Source of the DNA: an uncultured Pseudomonadota bacterium
GTDB lineage: Bacteria > Pseudomonadota > Gammaproteobacteria > Steroidobacterales > Steroidobacteraceae
Assembly (NCBI GenBank): GCA_903828595.1
Contig: CAIKMS010000033.1
Coordinates: 124,001 to 188,000, forward strand
Direction: 5' to 3'
Length of the DNA: 64,000 nucleotides
Shown here: piece by piece, positions 33,112 to 42,508 of the stretch
Position numbering within the stretch: position 1 is the stretch's first letter
Layout of the letters: each line of letters starts with the position of its first letter
Notes under the pieces: model-generated
Seen by the model: the letters and a program-made list of their open reading frames with translations, nothing else
Databases searched by the model: none
Told to the model about the DNA's origin: nothing
Position numbers and translations under genes: made by a program

Positions 33112-35724
33112 ATGAATTCGAAGATCTCATTCGCCATTGCGGCGATCCTCAGCGCTGCCGCTTTTGCAACCAATGCCGCAGAGCCTGCTCCACCGGTACC
33201 CGACAACGTGAGCGGCGGCCTCGACGAAATTACCGTGACCGCCCAACGACGCTCACAGAACATGCAGGATGTGCCTATTGCGATGCAGGCCATCACCTCC
33301 GCAGCCCTGCAGCAACTGAACATCACGACGTTTGATGATTACATCAAGTACTTGCCGAACATCACTTCGGCCAGCAACGGCCCGGGCCAAAACGAAGTCT
33401 TCATGCGCGGCCTCAGTGCCGGCTCGCAGGCCAGTCAAGGTAGCGCGGCAACTGGGTTGTCGCCAAACGTGGCCGTGTATTTGGACAACCAGTCAGGCCA
33501 GATGCCTAACCGTAATTTAGACGTCTACGCCGCCGACTTGAACCGTATCGAAGTTCTGGAAGGGCCGCAGGGCACCTTGTTTGGTGCTGGCGCAGAGGCT
33601 GGTGTAATTCGTTACATCACTAACGAGCCAAAACTGAACGTAACAGAAGGCAGCGCGAAAGCTGGCTTCGGCACCACGGCTCACGGCAACAGCAATTCCG
33701 ATGCCCAGGCTGTACTCAACCTGCCGTTGATCGAAGATACGATGGCTATTCGTGGCGTGGTTTATACCGATTCACGTGGCGGTTACATCGACAACGTACC
33801 CGGCACCTTCACCCGGTCTAACACCGACGTGGGTATCGTGTATGCCGGTGGCAGCGTACCTCCAGGCAGCCAAGTGCTGAACAACTACTCGCTGACTGGC
33901 CGTGGCATCAACCCGGTGAACTACCAGGGAATGCGTGTAGAGCTGCTGTACAAGTTTAATGACAACTGGGACGCCCTGATCACTCAGTCGTACCAACAAA
34001 TCACCTCGCAAGGCGTGTTCTATCAACAACCCAATGCCTCCGACGGCGCTCCCCTGAATCCGTTAGAGGTGACGCTATTTAACCCGTCATCGAATAAAGA
34101 CCAATTCGAAAGCACCGCACTGACCATTAACGGCAAATTCAGTGACATCAAGGCTGTCTACACCGGTGGCTATCTGTCACGCCATGTGGATCAGTACGGC
34201 GACTACACGAACTACGTTCGCGGCGTTTATGCCGACTATTACCAGTGCTATGGCGCCAGTGATGCAGGCCCTGCTAAGTGCTATTCGCCCAGCTCGGCAT
34301 GGCGCGCTCAAGAGAAGAACGAGCACATGCAGCACGAATTCCGCCTGAGTACGCCGGATGACTGGCGTCTGCGGGGTATCGCTGGCTTCTTCTATGAAGA
34401 TAACAAGCTCTATGATGAGACCGCGTGGCAGTACAGGACGGTGCCGTCTTGTACGTCCAACGGAACAGCCGGCGTGGACCCAGGCAACACCAATTGCTTC
34501 TCGGATGTTGGGACTTTCCCCGGAACGACGGTTCAGCATCCTGGCGTTCAGAACTCAAGCACGTCGTTCTACCAGGATACGAGACGTGAAACCAAGCAAA
34601 CCGCACTCTTTGCTTCGGTGGATTTGGACATCATTCCAAAGGTGCTGACGGCGACCGTTGGCACACGTCACTTTAAATTTGACAACTCGTATGTCGGTAG
34701 CGTGATTTCGTCCTTCGGCTGTTTCCAAGCTGGGGTACAACCTGGTGGTTGCCATAACCCAGCCTACAGTTACAACTTGGATGCCAGTGGGTTGACTGAT
34801 AGCGAATCTGGTAACAAGAGTCGTGCCAACCTCACTTGGCACGTCACGCCCGATGCGATGGTGTACTACACCTGGTCGCAAGGCTTCCGTCCGGGCGCCT
34901 TTAACCAGAACGGTGGTACACAGCATGTCACCGGAACCGACGGACAGTGGCAGTACGCATTACCACGCTCCTACGTTTCAGACTCGCTCACTAACAATGA
35001 GTTCGGTTGGAAGACGGAGTTCTTAAACCGTCGGCTGCAGTGGAACGGCGCCATTTATCGCGAGAACTGGGATAACGTGCAGATCTCGTTCTTCAATCCA
35101 GGCCTAGTTGGCAATCTGTTCTACAACACCAACGGTCAGAACTTTGTAATCAAGGGATTTGAAACATCGCTGGTCATGCGAGTCGCTCCGGGCTTAACGG
35201 TCCAGGGCGCAGGCTCCTGGAATCAGAGCACGCAAACCAATTCACCTGCGCTAATCAATAACAACCCGGCAAGCAACACGTACGGCAAGCCAATTACGCA
35301 GAATTGCAATACGGGAACCTGCGTACCGGTCGTTAATCCGTTCGGCCCCACCGGGGCGCCAACTGCCAATTCTCCACCTTTGCAGTACAACTTGCGGGCG
35401 CGTTATGAGTGGACCATGGATACCTACAATGCATTTGCTCAGTTAGGTGGCACGCATAATGGGCACTCCTTCACCCAGGCCGGTTCGAACCCAACCATAT
35501 CGGGTGGCCCGCTCACCACTTCGCGCACGCGCTTTGAGAACCCTGCTTACACGACGGTTAGTGGCGCAATTGGCGTGAGCAAGGATGCATGGAACGTCAG
35601 TATCTACGGTGAAAACCTGACCAATTCCAATGCAAGCACCTTCGTGAGTACCGATCAGTTTATCGTCGCGCAGACTCCTCTGCGTCCACGCATAATTGGT
35701 CTAACGATGGGTTATAAGTTCTAA
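33112..35724 (+). CDS. TonB-dependent outer-membrane receptor
   Basis: An 870-aa receptor of the proteobacterial IroN/CirA-like broad class. A signal peptide covers about residues 1-22 with an ATNAAE cleavage region; a TonB-box-like EITVTAQRR segment is near 38-46; the plug domain follows (VPIAMQAIT, FMRGLSAG, RIEVLEGPQGTLFGAGAEAGVI); the beta-barrel ends in an aromatic residue (GYKF). AAGAGG precedes the ATG. Such receptors import diverse organic substrates, not only siderophores. The neighbours (NCS1 transporter, choline dehydrogenase, betaine importer) suggest but do not prove uptake of a nitrogen compound. Confidence 0.92.
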   Translation: MNSKISFAIAAILSAAAFATNAAEPAPPVPDNVSGGLDEITVTAQRRSQNMQDVPIAMQAITSAALQQLNITTFDDYIKYLPNITSASNGPGQNEVFMRGLSAGSQASQGSAATGLSPNVAVYLDNQSGQMPNRNLDVYAADLNRIEVLEGPQGTLFGAGAEAGVIRYITNEPKLNVTEGSAKAGFGTTAHGNSNSDAQAVLNLPLIEDTMAIRGVVYTDSRGGYIDNVPGTFTRSNTDVGIVYAGGSVPPGSQVLNNYSLTGRGINPVNYQGMRVELLYKFNDNWDALITQSYQQITSQGVFYQQPNASDGAPLNPLEVTLFNPSSNKDQFESTALTINGKFSDIKAVYTGGYLSRHVDQYGDYTNYVRGVYADYYQCYGASDAGPAKCYSPSSAWRAQEKNEHMQHEFRLSTPDDWRLRGIAGFFYEDNKLYDETAWQYRTVPSCTSNGTAGVDPGNTNCFSDVGTFPGTTVQHPGVQNSSTSFYQDTRRETKQTALFASVDLDIIPKVLTATVGTRHFKFDNSYVGSVISSFGCFQAGVQPGGCHNPAYSYNLDASGLTDSESGNKSRANLTWHVTPDAMVYYTWSQGFRPGAFNQNGGTQHVTGTDGQWQYALPRSYVSDSLTNNEFGWKTEFLNRRLQWNGAIYRENWDNVQISFFNPGLVGNLFYNTNGQNFVIKGFETSLVMRVAPGLTVQGAGSWNQSTQTNSPALINNNPASNTYGKPITQNCNTGTCVPVVNPFGPTGAPTANSPPLQYNLRARYEWTMDTYNAFAQLGGTHNGHSFTQAGSNPTISGGPLTTSRTRFENPAYTTVSGAIGVSKDAWNVSIYGENLTNSNASTFVSTDQFIVAQTPLRPRIIGLTMGYKF

Positions 35725-35732
35725 GTCGCCAA

Positions 35733-35769
35733 AAACACCGCAGGCTGGTGGTACCAGTCTGCGGTGTTT
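35733..35769 (+). terminator. Terminator after the TonB receptor
   Basis: A 17-bp stem with one wobble pair and a 3-nt loop: arms 35733-35749 (AAACACCGCAGGCTGGT) and 35753-35769. The A-rich start and TTT end make it work as an intrinsic terminator in both directions. It begins 8 nt after the receptor stop. Confidence 0.8.
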
Positions 35770-35915
35770 CCTAGACACCTCTTCGTGTCTGCCATCACCG
35801 CGCAACCACCTATCCCCTTGGGAACTTTCATGAGGTCGACCTGCGGCCTTCATAGTCCTGATGGAACGTTATTGCTTTAGTCGCTAACGCGTACAGACTC
35901 GCTTAGGGGTTCAAT

Positions 35916-37331
35916 GTGGCTAATCTGAAAATATTCGAGCATCGCAGCATTGACTACGTTCCATTAGCGGAACGCCATGGAAAGGTGTGGCATCTTTGGC
36001 CCGTATGGTTCTCCGGAGAGGCCCATCTGGCCACCGTTGCAACGGGCGTTGTTGGCATGGCTTTGGGTGGGCACTTTCTGTGGATGATGCTGGCGGTCGT
36101 TTTAGGGTGTGCACTCGGCACCTTTTTCATGGCTTTTCACTCGACACAAGGCCCGCAACTAGGCCTGCCGCAGATGATTCAATCGAGGCCCCAATTTGGC
36201 TTTGTTGGCGCTCTGCTGGTATGGGCTGTCGCTCTGATCGCCTACATTGGCTATAACGCATTCAATCAGGCGATGGCTGCACAAACTGTGCACACGTTAT
36301 TTGGCACAGAAGAACACCTCACAATGGCGATCTTTGCGGTAGCATCCGTTGCGGTCGCTATCGCCGGACACGACGTAATACACATCACGCAGCGATGGGT
36401 TGCTTATTTAATGATTGCAGCGTTACTGGTCTTTACGGTCGCTGCCATATTCGTCCTGCGACTGCCAGCGAGCGAAACGACCTTTGGTCCGTTTAGCGGC
36501 CTTCCCTTCCTGGCGCAATTATTTGCCGCCGCTACTTACCAGTTGTCGTGGTCTATCTATGTCTCCGACTACTCACGCTATTTACCCAAGACGGTAAGCG
36601 TTAAGGAGTCTTTCTGGTGGACGGCGCTTGGCGCCTTCATCGGTGGGGTGTGGACCATGCTGCTAGGCACTCTGGCCGCCGCTTTATTTCCGACGCTGGA
36701 TTTATCGCAAGCGATACGTGCTGCCGGTGAGGCTATTTTCCCTGGCTTTGGTAACTTCTTACTGCTGGCTTCTCTAGCAGGACTGCTGACCATCACCTCG
36801 TTGAACTTTTATGGCGCCTCGCTAACGCTCCTTAGCGTTATCGATTCCATCAAACAGATTAAGCCAACACCTGCCAAACGACTGGCGTCATTGGTTTTTT
36901 GCTTGATCTGCACGTTGATTCTTTCGTTGGTGATGTCAAAAAATCTCATCGATAGGTTTGGCGAATTTTTAGCGGTCTTGCTGTATCTATTTACCCCATG
37001 GACCGCGATCAATCTGGTCGATTTTTACGTGGTTCGCAAAGGCCACTACTCAGTTCGCGAGATCTTTAATCCCAATGGCATGTATGGACGCTGGAACTGG
37101 CGCGGCCTGACGGCCTACATCGTCGGCTTCGTGGCGATGATTCCATTTTTCTCCACCGAAATGTACACCGGACCCATAGCCCATTGGCTGGGTGGCGCTG
37201 ACGTCGCCATGCTGATAGGACTACCTGTTTCTGCAGGTCTTTATGTCTTAATGTGTCGTTCGATGGACTTAGATGCCGATCGCGAGCTGGCTCGCCTTGC
37301 CGACGTGGGTCTGGAACAAGACCCTGCATAA
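35916..37331 (+). CDS. NCS1-family cytosine/purine-type permease
   Basis: A 471-aa polytopic inner-membrane protein of the nucleobase:cation symporter-1 family, with about twelve hydrophobic segments. Family hints are the N-terminal WPVWFSGEAHLATV, GPQLGLPQMIQSRPQFGF in the early part (TM2-3 loop) and the SDYSRYLP segment near 216-223. The start is GTG at 35916 with AGGGG upstream; an overlapping ATG at 35913 is out of frame and stops at once. It lies between two strong terminators and is therefore its own transcript. The substrate may be a nucleobase, allantoin-like compound or another nitrogen source. Confidence 0.85.
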   Translation: MANLKIFEHRSIDYVPLAERHGKVWHLWPVWFSGEAHLATVATGVVGMALGGHFLWMMLAVVLGCALGTFFMAFHSTQGPQLGLPQMIQSRPQFGFVGALLVWAVALIAYIGYNAFNQAMAAQTVHTLFGTEEHLTMAIFAVASVAVAIAGHDVIHITQRWVAYLMIAALLVFTVAAIFVLRLPASETTFGPFSGLPFLAQLFAAATYQLSWSIYVSDYSRYLPKTVSVKESFWWTALGAFIGGVWTMLLGTLAAALFPTLDLSQAIRAAGEAIFPGFGNFLLLASLAGLLTITSLNFYGASLTLLSVIDSIKQIKPTPAKRLASLVFCLICTLILSLVMSKNLIDRFGEFLAVLLYLFTPWTAINLVDFYVVRKGHYSVREIFNPNGMYGRWNWRGLTAYIVGFVAMIPFFSTEMYTGPIAHWLGGADVAMLIGLPVSAGLYVLMCRSMDLDADRELARLADVGLEQDPA

Positions 37332-37338
37332 CCCTCTG

Positions 37339-37373
37339 CGGTCTACTATCGGTGTTTTTTCGATAGTAGACCG
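37339..37373. terminator. Bidirectional terminator between NCS1 permease and betA
   Basis: A 13-bp perfect stem, CGGTCTACTATCG (37339-37351) and its complement at 37361-37373, with a T-rich loop. It sits between two convergent genes and probably serves both. Confidence 0.75.
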
Positions 37374-37382
37374 TGATTGAGC

Positions 37383-39044
37383 CTAGCGTTGAGCGTTGAG
37401 CCAGTTAGGCGCTTCGTAGTACCGAGCCCCTTCGGCAACCAACGCGGGTTTACCCAGAATAATGTCTGAAGCCTTTTCCGCCAGCATAATCGTTGGCGCG
37501 TTAAGGTTGCCTGTGGTCACCGATGGCATGATGGACGAGTCCACGACTCGAAGTCCGTCGACCCCAATCACTCGAGTCTGCGGGTCTACAACTGCCATAG
37601 GATCCGTGGGTGATCCCATCTTGCAGGAGCATGACGGATGGTAGGCACTCTCGAGTTTTTGCTTCACAAACTCATCAATCTGCTCATCGGTTTGCACCGA
37701 GTCACCCGGTTGAATTTCACGCCCGCGGTAGCGGTCAAAAGCCGGCTGCGCAAAAATTTCCCGGGTTAAACGTACACACGCCCTCATCTCGGTCCAGTCA
37801 TCCGGATGGCTCATGTAATTGAAGTTAATCTTAGGCGCCTGTCGTACGTCAGCGGACTGAAGCCGGACCCAGCCTCGGCTCTTGGATCGCATCGGCCCAA
37901 CATGGGCCTGGAATCCGTGTTCACTGGCCAGCGAGCTACCGTCGTACGCGACAGCCATCGGCAGAAAGTGGTACTGGATATCCGCGTACTCAATGCCCGG
38001 ACGACTACGTATAAAGCCACAGGTTTCGAAGTGATTACTGGCGCCCAGGCCATTTTTAAATAACAGCCATTGCGCACCAATCATCAACTTGTTCCAAGGC
38101 TTTACAGCAGTGTACAAACTGATAGGTTCGTTACACGCCACTTGGAAATAAAATTCCAGGTGATCCTGAAGGTTTTCGCCAACACCCGGGCGATCGGCAA
38201 CCACCTCAATACCGTGCTCGCGCAGTTCCGCGGCTGGCCCAATACCCGAGAGCTTCAACAATTGAGGCGAGTTAATGGAGCCAGTTGCGACAATGACTTC
38301 GCGGCGTGCCAAGGCGTTTTTGGCGGTGTCGCCTTGTAAATAGGACACGCCGGTTGCACGGCCCTTTTCGAAAAGAATTTTACTGGTCAGTGCGTGGGTC
38401 CGGACCTCTAAGTTCTTACGATTCATGGCGGGGCGCAGGTACACATTAGAGGCGCTAGCTCGCCGCCCGTGCCCGACCGTCATGTCCATCCGCCCGAACC
38501 CTTCCTGCTGGTAACCGTTGTAGTCTTCGGTAGCAGGATAGCCAGCCTGCTGCGCAGCGGCTAACCATGCGGCGTGCAATGGGTTAGTGACCTTGCCGTA
38601 GCAAGTACTGAGCGGACCGTCGCCGCCGCGGTAGTGATTGCCGCCCTCTTCGCGCGATTCGGCACGTTTGAAGTACGGCAATACGTGCTGATAGTCCCAG
38701 CCCTCGGCACCTTCAGCGGCCCAGCGTTGGAAATCCATAGGATTGCCACGCACGTACACCATGCCGTTAATCGACGAAGAACCGCCCAACACCTTGCCTC
38801 GCGGGGTGTGTAGCTTTCGACCTCCCAGGTGTACCTGTGGCTCGGTGTAATAGCGCCAGTCGTACTTGGGGCTATTCATCGGAATGGACAGCGCGGTGGG
38901 CATCTGTATGAAGATGGATCGATCGGATCCGCCGTACTCTAAAAGTAGTACGGTGTTTTTACCGTCCTCGGTCAGGCGATTCGCCAGCACGCAGCCGGCA
39001 GAGCCGGCGCCTACGATGACATAATCAAAAATCTCTGTTGCCAT
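37383..39044 (-). CDS. betA: Choline dehydrogenase (GMC flavoprotein)
   Basis: A 553-aa GMC oxidoreductase that oxidises choline to betaine aldehyde, and often on to glycine betaine. The FAD motif is VIVGAGSAGCVLANRL near residue 9, GGSSSINGMVYVRGNP (near 88-103) and GSINSPQLLKLSGIGP are GMC signatures, and the catalytic histidine lies in SAYHPSCSCKMG close to the C-terminus, a segment typical of BetA. Length and motifs match BetA rather than general alcohol dehydrogenases. GGAAGG precedes the ATG. It is divergent from the betaine/choline ABC transporter. No betB is nearby, so BetA may do both steps or a distant gene helps. Confidence 0.93.
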   Translation of the reverse strand: MATEIFDYVIVGAGSAGCVLANRLTEDGKNTVLLLEYGGSDRSIFIQMPTALSIPMNSPKYDWRYYTEPQVHLGGRKLHTPRGKVLGGSSSINGMVYVRGNPMDFQRWAAEGAEGWDYQHVLPYFKRAESREEGGNHYRGGDGPLSTCYGKVTNPLHAAWLAAAQQAGYPATEDYNGYQQEGFGRMDMTVGHGRRASASNVYLRPAMNRKNLEVRTHALTSKILFEKGRATGVSYLQGDTAKNALARREVIVATGSINSPQLLKLSGIGPAAELREHGIEVVADRPGVGENLQDHLEFYFQVACNEPISLYTAVKPWNKLMIGAQWLLFKNGLGASNHFETCGFIRSRPGIEYADIQYHFLPMAVAYDGSSLASEHGFQAHVGPMRSKSRGWVRLQSADVRQAPKINFNYMSHPDDWTEMRACVRLTREIFAQPAFDRYRGREIQPGDSVQTDEQIDEFVKQKLESAYHPSCSCKMGSPTDPMAVVDPQTRVIGVDGLRVVDSSIMPSVTTGNLNAPTIMLAEKASDIILGKPALVAEGARYYEAPNWLNAQR

Positions 39045-39315
39045 GATGCGCCTTCCCTACCCTGTCTCTTCAAAAGTTCCCACAATCTGAAATCTGGTGT
39101 GCGTGTTTGCACTGCCGCATCCTACCGCTTATGGGCGCGCCCGGCACCTCTATTAAAGCAGGGATGATTGATAAAATCATGCCCGTGCCAGCGGCTTAGG
39201 CGTGCTGAAAGTACTCCGCATATGGACTGTTTGGCCATGGCAGAATGTACGCTCGACTATCCGTGCCATGCTCCAGAAACTAGCAACGATCCGATAACGT
39301 TCAAGGGACTCCACT
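39045..39315. promoter_or_regulatory. Divergent promoter region betA / betaine transporter
   Basis: A 271-bp gap. A spaced palindrome ATGATTGATAAAATCAT (39165-39181, 6-bp arms) lies near its middle and could bind a BetI-like or other dimeric regulator. The transporter ATG at 39316 is preceded by AAGGGA. Confidence 0.4.
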
Positions 39316-41118
39316 ATGACGCTGCGAAGTCTATGCATCGCGCTGGCTGCCGGGATCCTGATCTTCACCCAATCCGCCGGTGCACAGGAATCAAGTTGTA
39401 AAGCCGTTCGCTTCGCCGATGTGGGTTGGGCGGACGTGACTGCCAGCACGGCGGTGGTGAGCCACCTTCTGCGTGACTTAGGGTACCAACCCAGCATCAC
39501 GGTACTGTCTGTGCCTGTGACGTTCGCATCGATGAAAAATCGCGATATCGATGCATTTATGGGCAACTGGATGCCAGCACAACGAGCCGAGCGCAAACCC
39601 TACGACGACGATGGATCAATCACCGTGATCCGACCTATGTTGCTGGGTGCCAAATACACTTTGGCAACCACCGACTACACGTATGACGCCGGATTGCATG
39701 ACTTTGCCGATATTCAAAAGTTTGGCGGTGAACTCGACCATCGCATATTTGGAATTGAGTCAGGCAATGATGGCAATCGAATGATTCTGGATTTGATCAA
39801 GAAAAATGAGTTTGGGTTAAAAGAATTTCAGTTAGTTGAATCCAGTGAGCAGGGCATGCTCGCCCAAGTCGAGCGTGCGGTCCAGGCACACAAGCCGGTG
39901 GTCTTTCTGGGCTGGGACCCCCACCCGATGAACGTACGTTTTCATCTGCGTTATTTAACCGGCGGTGATCAGACCTTCGGTCCAAATTACGGTGGCGCGA
40001 CCATTTATTCGCTGAGTCGCGCGCATTACGACACTGAGTGTCCCAACGTCAGTCGTTTATTGCACAACGTCGCTTTCACACCCGAGGGACTGAGCAGGGT
40101 CATGTCCGATGTACTGGATCATCACCTAGCACCGGATATCGCGGCGTCACGTTGGTTGAAAGCGAATCCTAAAATCGTTGCTGAATGGACGCACGATGTC
40201 ACCACTTTTGACGGAAAACCGGCACTGACCGCCTTGAATGCTGGCTCACAACGGCAGGCGAATAGCACTATGGAGAGCTGGATAACCGACCATAAGATTC
40301 CCCTAGGCGAGGCAATGACTGGCGTTATCGCCTACGTCAAATCTCATGGCCGGGGATTCTTCGATGGAGTTTCGTTTGTGATTGGCGGCCTCGTGAACGG
40401 GTTTACGGCACTGCTACGCGCCATCCCCACGCTCCTTTTGATCGGCTCAGTCACGTTACTTGCCTACGCTTTACGTCGCTCTATCAAGCTCGCTGTTTTT
40501 GTCGGCTTGGCGCTCTTGTTTATTCTTAATCAAGGCTACTGGCAACCTACGCTGGAGACCCTGTCCTTAGTCACGGTTTCCGCTCTAGTAGCCACTATCA
40601 TCGGCGTACCCCTGGGAATTGCCGCCGCTCATCGCCCACGACTGAACGCGGCGATGCGTCCGGTGTTGGATCTGATGCAGACGCTGCCTACGTTCGTTTA
40701 TCTGATACCAACGTTAGTACTCTTCGGTCTGGGTGTGGTGCCGGGAGTGATTTCGACCGTCATCTTCGCGCTGCCCGCACCGATACGACTAACCCAACTT
40801 GGAATTTCATCAGTCCCTACCGCGCTATTGGAGGCTGGCGAGTCGTTCGGCGCGACGCGCCTGCAGATGCTATTAAAAGTTGAACTCCCTAGCGCTGCAC
40901 CCACGATCATCGCCGGTATAACTCAGTGCATCATGCTAAGCCTATCAATGGTGGTGATTGCAGCACTGGTCGGTGCTGGCGGCCTGGGTGTACCAGTGAT
41001 ACGGGCACTTAACAGCGTGCAAATTGGCATGGGCTTCGAAGCAGGCTTTGCGATCGTGCTTTTGGCCATCATCCTGGATCGCATGACCCGTCCATCTGAC
41101 CCATCGGATTCGCTATGA
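39316..41118 (+). CDS. Glycine betaine/choline ABC transporter, binding protein fused to permease
   Basis: A 600-aa fusion. Residues 1-24 form a signal peptide ending QSAGAQ; about 28-300 is an OpuAC/ProX-type binding domain (RFADVGWADVTASTAVV, GNWMPAQ and VVFLGWDPHPMN, with aromatic residues that could cage a quaternary ammonium); about 350-595 is a ProW-type permease with EAA loop EAGESFGATRLQMLLKVELP. Separate genes are the rule in Proteobacteria, though binding protein-permease fusions are known in OpuA-type systems, usually with the permease first. Here the binding domain comes first, so it would hang in the periplasm from the membrane part. Its stop overlaps the ATPase start by 4 nt. 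Confidence 0.9.
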   Translation: MTLRSLCIALAAGILIFTQSAGAQESSCKAVRFADVGWADVTASTAVVSHLLRDLGYQPSITVLSVPVTFASMKNRDIDAFMGNWMPAQRAERKPYDDDGSITVIRPMLLGAKYTLATTDYTYDAGLHDFADIQKFGGELDHRIFGIESGNDGNRMILDLIKKNEFGLKEFQLVESSEQGMLAQVERAVQAHKPVVFLGWDPHPMNVRFHLRYLTGGDQTFGPNYGGATIYSLSRAHYDTECPNVSRLLHNVAFTPEGLSRVMSDVLDHHLAPDIAASRWLKANPKIVAEWTHDVTTFDGKPALTALNAGSQRQANSTMESWITDHKIPLGEAMTGVIAYVKSHGRGFFDGVSFVIGGLVNGFTALLRAIPTLLLIGSVTLLAYALRRSIKLAVFVGLALLFILNQGYWQPTLETLSLVTVSALVATIIGVPLGIAAAHRPRLNAAMRPVLDLMQTLPTFVYLIPTLVLFGLGVVPGVISTVIFALPAPIRLTQLGISSVPTALLEAGESFGATRLQMLLKVELPSAAPTIIAGITQCIMLSLSMVVIAALVGAGGLGVPVIRALNSVQIGMGFEAGFAIVLLAIILDRMTRPSDPSDSL

Positions 41119-42323
41119 ACGGCATCCTTGAGTTTCGACAGATCGACATCCTCTTCGCAGGAACGGCAGGGCGGAGCGCCAGCGCGCGCCTACAAAATGC
41201 CCTTCAATCCCTGGACAAAGGAGCAACACGCGCTCAAATCGCCTCTGAAAGCGGCGTCGTGGTGGGTGTTGCGGGTGCTAATCTGTGCATTCAACGCGGT
41301 GAAATTGCCGTGCTGATGGGCCTGTCGGGATCCGGAAAATCAACGCTGTTACGAGCCGCGAACGGCCTCACGCCGGTAAGCCGTGGCCAAGTGCTAGTGC
41401 AACACGGCGCCGAGGTCGTGGATGTGGCCAGCTGCAATGCGCAAAAGCTCCGTGAAATTCGGCGTCATCGCATTGCCATGGTCTTTCAACAATTTGGCCT
41501 GCTGCCGTGGCGCAGCGTGGCTGAAAACGTCGGCCTAGGATTGGAACTGCGTGGTGAGACGCTGACGCAACGACAGCGAATTGTTGCTGAAAAACTCGAG
41601 TTAGTTGGACTAAGCGCCTGGGCCAATCGCCAAGTACGCGAGTTATCCGGCGGCATGCAGCAACGTGTGGGGCTAGCACGGGCCTTCGCGACGGATGCAG
41701 AGATATTGTTGATGGACGAACCGTTCTCCGCATTGGACCCACTGATTCGCGGCAAGCTCCAAGACGAGTTATTGGCACTTCAGGAACGCGTAAAAAAGAC
41801 CATCGTTTTTGTCAGTCACGATCTGGACGAGGCCTTAAAACTGGGCGATCGCATCTCTATCATGGAAAGCGGACGTATCGTTCAGACCGGCACGGCGCAA
41901 GACATTGTTCTAAGCCCGACGGATGACTATGTGGCCGAATTTGTCCGCCACATGAACCCTCTGACCGTGCTCACCGGCGGCATGATCATGCAATCAGTGA
42001 AAGAATGCATAGGATCCGGCGAGTCGATAAGCGTGGGTCACCAGGGCAGGTACCAGATTCAGGTAGGCACCGACGGCCGCGCACTCAGCGCGCAGTTTGA
42101 CGCTCAGCCCCTTGCGCTCTGGCAGGTCGGTCACGGTGAGCGTCCTAATGCTTGTCTGGCGATCACATCGGCGGAAGCGAGCCTGAAAGAAATCATTGAG
42201 TTGCGGCAAATCACCGGGCATCCCGTGTTGCTAACCGAGGCTGCCCGCTGGGTTGGCGTGTGCTCTGAGGAAGAGATTCTGAGCGCCTTGTCTGCCAGCC
42301 ACCGCAATCGCCCCACGAAGTGA
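41115..42323 (+). CDS. ProV/ChoV-type ABC transporter ATP-binding protein
   Basis: A 402-aa ATPase of the quaternary amine transporter class. Walker A is GLSGSGKST (near 70-78), the signature is LSGGMQQRVGLARAF and Walker B is ILLMDEP. A ProV-like C-terminal extension of about 120 residues follows the HMNPL segment and probably represents a diverged CBS-like regulatory region. It starts inside the end of the permease fusion gene (ATGA overlap), so the two products are made together and form a two-gene importer. Confidence 0.92.
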   Translation: MNGILEFRQIDILFAGTAGRSASARLQNALQSLDKGATRAQIASESGVVVGVAGANLCIQRGEIAVLMGLSGSGKSTLLRAANGLTPVSRGQVLVQHGAEVVDVASCNAQKLREIRRHRIAMVFQQFGLLPWRSVAENVGLGLELRGETLTQRQRIVAEKLELVGLSAWANRQVRELSGGMQQRVGLARAFATDAEILLMDEPFSALDPLIRGKLQDELLALQERVKKTIVFVSHDLDEALKLGDRISIMESGRIVQTGTAQDIVLSPTDDYVAEFVRHMNPLTVLTGGMIMQSVKECIGSGESISVGHQGRYQIQVGTDGRALSAQFDAQPLALWQVGHGERPNACLAITSAEASLKEIIELRQITGHPVLLTEAARWVGVCSEEEILSALSASHRNRPTK

Positions 42324-42508
42324 CGTATACAGACACTTTTTTGACGCAAACTGATACGCCGCGAATCGCGGCCGTGACCATACTGCGCCTAAATGCGCGC
42401 AGGGGAGGTCCTTGTGCGATCAAGGCGCCAAACGTCGAGCAGATCAGTCATCGGTTTTAATGGATCGACATCTGCGCCAGCGCATTGCCGCCAGTAACGG
42501 AGACAGTC

